From the NCBI GenBank assembly GCA_009823395.1, contig CM020513.1, positions 4,732,501 to 4,796,500 of the forward strand: 64,000 bases of DNA, written 5' to 3'. Below are positions 61,570 through 64,000 of the stretch, in pieces (positions within the stretch are counted from its first letter, which is position 1; the number at the start of each line of letters is the position of its first letter). The notes under the pieces were generated by a model, which was not told the DNA's origin, searched no databases, and saw only the letters and a list, made by a program, of their open reading frames with translations. The DNA is from Thamnaconus septentrionalis (taxonomy: Eukaryota > Chordata > Actinopteri > Tetraodontiformes > Monacanthidae). The position numbers and the translations under genes were made by a program.

Positions 61570-63326
61570 AATTATTATTATTTACACATTCCTCGCTGCT
61601 TCTTTCCCCATTTTGACCCCTCACCATATAAAATATGCGAATTAAATCCGCCACATAGGTAGAAACTGGCGAAAAATTTGATAAAATTAAGAGAAAAGCC
61701 CAAATTCCACTCTCTAGCCCCTAGAGGCGTCCAAAAATTTGAAATGGGCCTAGCTTCCACTAGGAAGGTCGAAAAAATATGGGGAAAAATTCCAATGCGC
61801 TCGTCACGTCAAGTCTTCCCGACATTTCAGACGCCTAACTTATATCGTCCGACATACAGGAAGTGAGTTATTTCCACTTTTTGATTTCACGTTAAAAACT
61901 AACTTCTTCTAGGAAGGTCGTGAGACATGGGGCTAACACCCACGCGTGCGCCGCAATCCAGACCTATTTGGTGATATGCTGACCTTGACCCCACACAAAC
62001 CGGAAGTGAGCTATCGTCACTTGTTTGGAAAAAGAGTGAAAATACAAGGCTCAGAAAGCGCAAGTCCGGACGGGCTTGAAAATTCAGTATGACATAGACT
62101 GGACCTTCAATCCACGGAATCATCAAAAAATCGATTTTCAAACGTTTCCGCTCAACGGCCCTCCAAAGTTGACGACATTGAAAATTGAGCAAAAATCGCT
62201 CAAAATCCCGCTTGAAAACATTAAAATGCCTCTAGCGCCTCTAGAAGGTCAAACGACATGGGACGAAAACCCACGCGTTCCTTGGATACAGACCTACATT
62301 CTGACACTCTGACCTTTGACCCTGACAAACCGGAAGTTAGCTATTTCCACTTCTTTGAAATCATCCAGAGTGACAGTACTCAACAAACCGTCATCAATGC
62401 TGCAACTTTCAAACCTTTTGTATTAAACAGACTAGACTCTCAGAAGGTCAACGTAAAAGAATGGTCCGGATGCGTTGCACCGTTTTCATTTTATAACCCT
62501 TTGAAAGTCGATGCATGTCAAAACTGACCAAAATCCGAAAAACACACCAAAAACTAAAATGCACCTAGCGCCCTCTAGGAACATCGAAAATTGGTGCAAT
62601 GAAATATCCACGCGTTCGTCTCATCAAGCTCTACGTCGCGTACACTCTAATTTTGGAATCCAACAAACAGGAAGTGAAATATTTCGAGTTGTTTGAGATC
62701 GCCTGAACGAAAAAAAACGAAGATCGTATTTTCACTCACCACGGCTACACTGTTACTCACTCACCGGATAACTATACATAGTTAGATAGCTGAAGTTCTT
62801 AGCTAAAAGATGATACCAATATCTTTCCTGTAGACGCCGGAATGGCGGAGTTCTGAGCTTAGATGTCCATGCTTGCAAAAGCGGAGCTAACGGAGCTAGC
62901 GCCGCTCCCTCTGCTGCTGCAGGTTGGGAGCCCCTCACGCCTGTCTCTTGCTCTCTCCTCTTATTCAACAGCCATATACTGTAAATGGCTGCAGTTTCCC
63001 TTTACAAAAGTGCTACAGACGTCATTCAAACATCCACGTGTTTGTCTCATCAAGGCCTATATGTTACATTTGACAGGCACTTCAAAAGACTGCAGGTTAA
63101 AAATTAAAATCATTTGCATATACAGGCTTATGATGATTAGACCTCTTCTCCAGCTTTTCAACACACAAATGGCTGCAGTTTCCTTCACCAAAGTGCTACA
63201 GGTGTCATTCAAACACCGACGTGTTTGTCTCATCAAGACCTTTTAGTTTACAATTTACAGCCACTTCAAAAAACAAACCAACAAAAAAAAAAAATGCAGG
63301 TGAAAATCTGCATCATTTCCATACAC
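61570..63326. repeat. Complex repeat array, higher-order copy 2
   Basis: It is collinear with 59695-61569 with many small indels. The GGAAGGTCG-type modules recur near 61760, 61910, 62244 and 62572, and the ATGGCTGCAGTTTCC modules near 62982 and 63168. It ends precisely where copy B of the cep290 duplication begins. The indel-rich divergence shows this internal duplication is older than the 6.85-kb one. Confidence 0.85.
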
Positions 63327-64000
63327 AGGAGAAGCAAAATGAATAAAAAACAGAAAAGAAAATGTACAGAAAAGAAAGTGTAGAAGAAGCACAGCTTATT
63401 TGAGCAACTACAGTGAAGTCAAGTAAATATGTGCATATCACAAGATGCAATCCAACATAATGAGTGGACATAATATAATTTAATATAACATAACGTAATA
63501 TATATATGAGGCCCGTGCCGTGCGCCTGTGGACAGTTGGCACTGGTTGAGTGCAGGAAAGTGGGTTTAATTGGCAGCGACCATAAAAGCAAAAGCATTTA
63601 TCTTTTTATATACTTTATAAAATTTATGTGCAGTAATGGTTATTGTTTTGGGTCCGGACGCTGGGTTATTAAGTTATACTAAACTAAATGCATAAATGCA
63701 TGAAAGGCATTTGTGTGCAGACTTACAAGCAGGACAAAGACATCTAATGAGCATGTGTTCCTCTGCATCAGACACACATCAAAACACAGAGAGCAAACAT
63801 CCTGAAAAACACAGGAGGAGGAGGAGGAGGAGAACCTTGAGCTGTTTCTCCTTCTGGGCGAGCTGTGCCTTCAGGCGTTCCACCAGGTTCTTCATGGTGT
63901 TGCTGGGGGAGCGGATGTTGGCCTCCTTCTGGGCTGCCAGCTCCATCTGGAGGCAGCTCACCTCCTTCTCCATCTGGCCGATGTGGCTCCTCTGCTCCTC
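63327..64000. repeat. Segmental direct duplication, copy B
   Basis: It is a near-identical copy of 56474-57160, truncated by the window end. Differences are few: for example GGGCAAC versus GAGCAAC, a GTCGCC versus GTGCGCC indel, and GACGCGCTGGG versus GACGCTGGG. Confidence 0.93.
63836..64000 (-). CDS. cep290: Repeated cep290 exon (partial, runs off the window)
   Basis: These 165 nt are identical to the corresponding part of the exon at 57200-56987, encoding the GQMEKEVSCLQMELAAQK to AQKEKQLK stretch. The donor (CAAG|GTTCTC) is kept. In transcript order it precedes the exon 58853-58746. It ends in phase 0 and that exon starts in phase 0, so it could splice in frame if its own upstream exon is present beyond 64000. 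In other vertebrates this block occurs once. It may be a true internal gene duplication, a non-functional extra copy or an assembly artefact. Confidence 0.8.

Noticed and set aside
59695..63326. Spaced repeats that could suggest a CRISPR-like array
   Set aside because: Spacing is irregular (140-340 bp), modules are diverged and the context is a vertebrate intron.

Overview
The window is nuclear DNA of a teleost fish, probably a percomorph. It shows short introns with GT-AG junctions, fish-type LINE and hAT-like repeats, abundant microsatellites, and genes whose translated exons match vertebrate proteins I recognise. There is no operon-like organisation, no CRISPR array and no credible tRNA gene.

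Layout: positions 1-15.7 kb hold no gene that I can support. They contain GC-rich islands, homopolymers, possible conserved non-coding elements, one LINE 3' fragment and other dispersed repeats. From 15.8 to 29.3 kb (+) lies a complete eif4g2 (DAP5/p97/NAT1) gene with 20 coding exons. It begins at a GUG codon and carries a snoRNA in intron 12 that I identify as SNORD97. From 29.5 to 37.1 kb (-) lies a coiled-coil gene that I could not name; its first exon needs a frame change. From 38.5 to 42.0 kb (+) is a lyve1-like hyaluronan receptor (signal peptide, Link domain, mucin-like stalk, one membrane helix). From 42.7 to 47.1 kb (+) is rlig1 (C12orf29), a 5'-3' RNA ligase with its nucleotidyl-lysine motif intact. 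From 47.35 kb to the window end (-) is the 3' part of cep290, a ciliary transition-zone protein. I resolve 19 consecutive cep290 exons, and their phases agree throughout.

The genes are functionally unrelated housekeeping, ciliary and endothelial genes. rlig1 and cep290 meet tail to tail, as their human orthologues do on chromosome 12q. eif4g2 and lyve1 are neighbours in the human 11p15 region. The lyve1-rlig1 boundary therefore looks like a join between two ancestral synteny blocks.

The observations most worth checking are: a 678-nt in-frame Glu/Gly-rich cep290 exon with no counterpart in the human protein; the SNORD97 homologue, whose guide satisfies the box D+5 rule for C34 of elongator tRNA-Met; a roughly 6.85-kb direct duplication inside cep290 that repeats an exon exactly; a nested repeat array in the same intron; and a (CAG)18 tract that starts inside a cep290 splice donor. 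Exon borders were read by hand and may be off by a base or two where the junction is degenerate.
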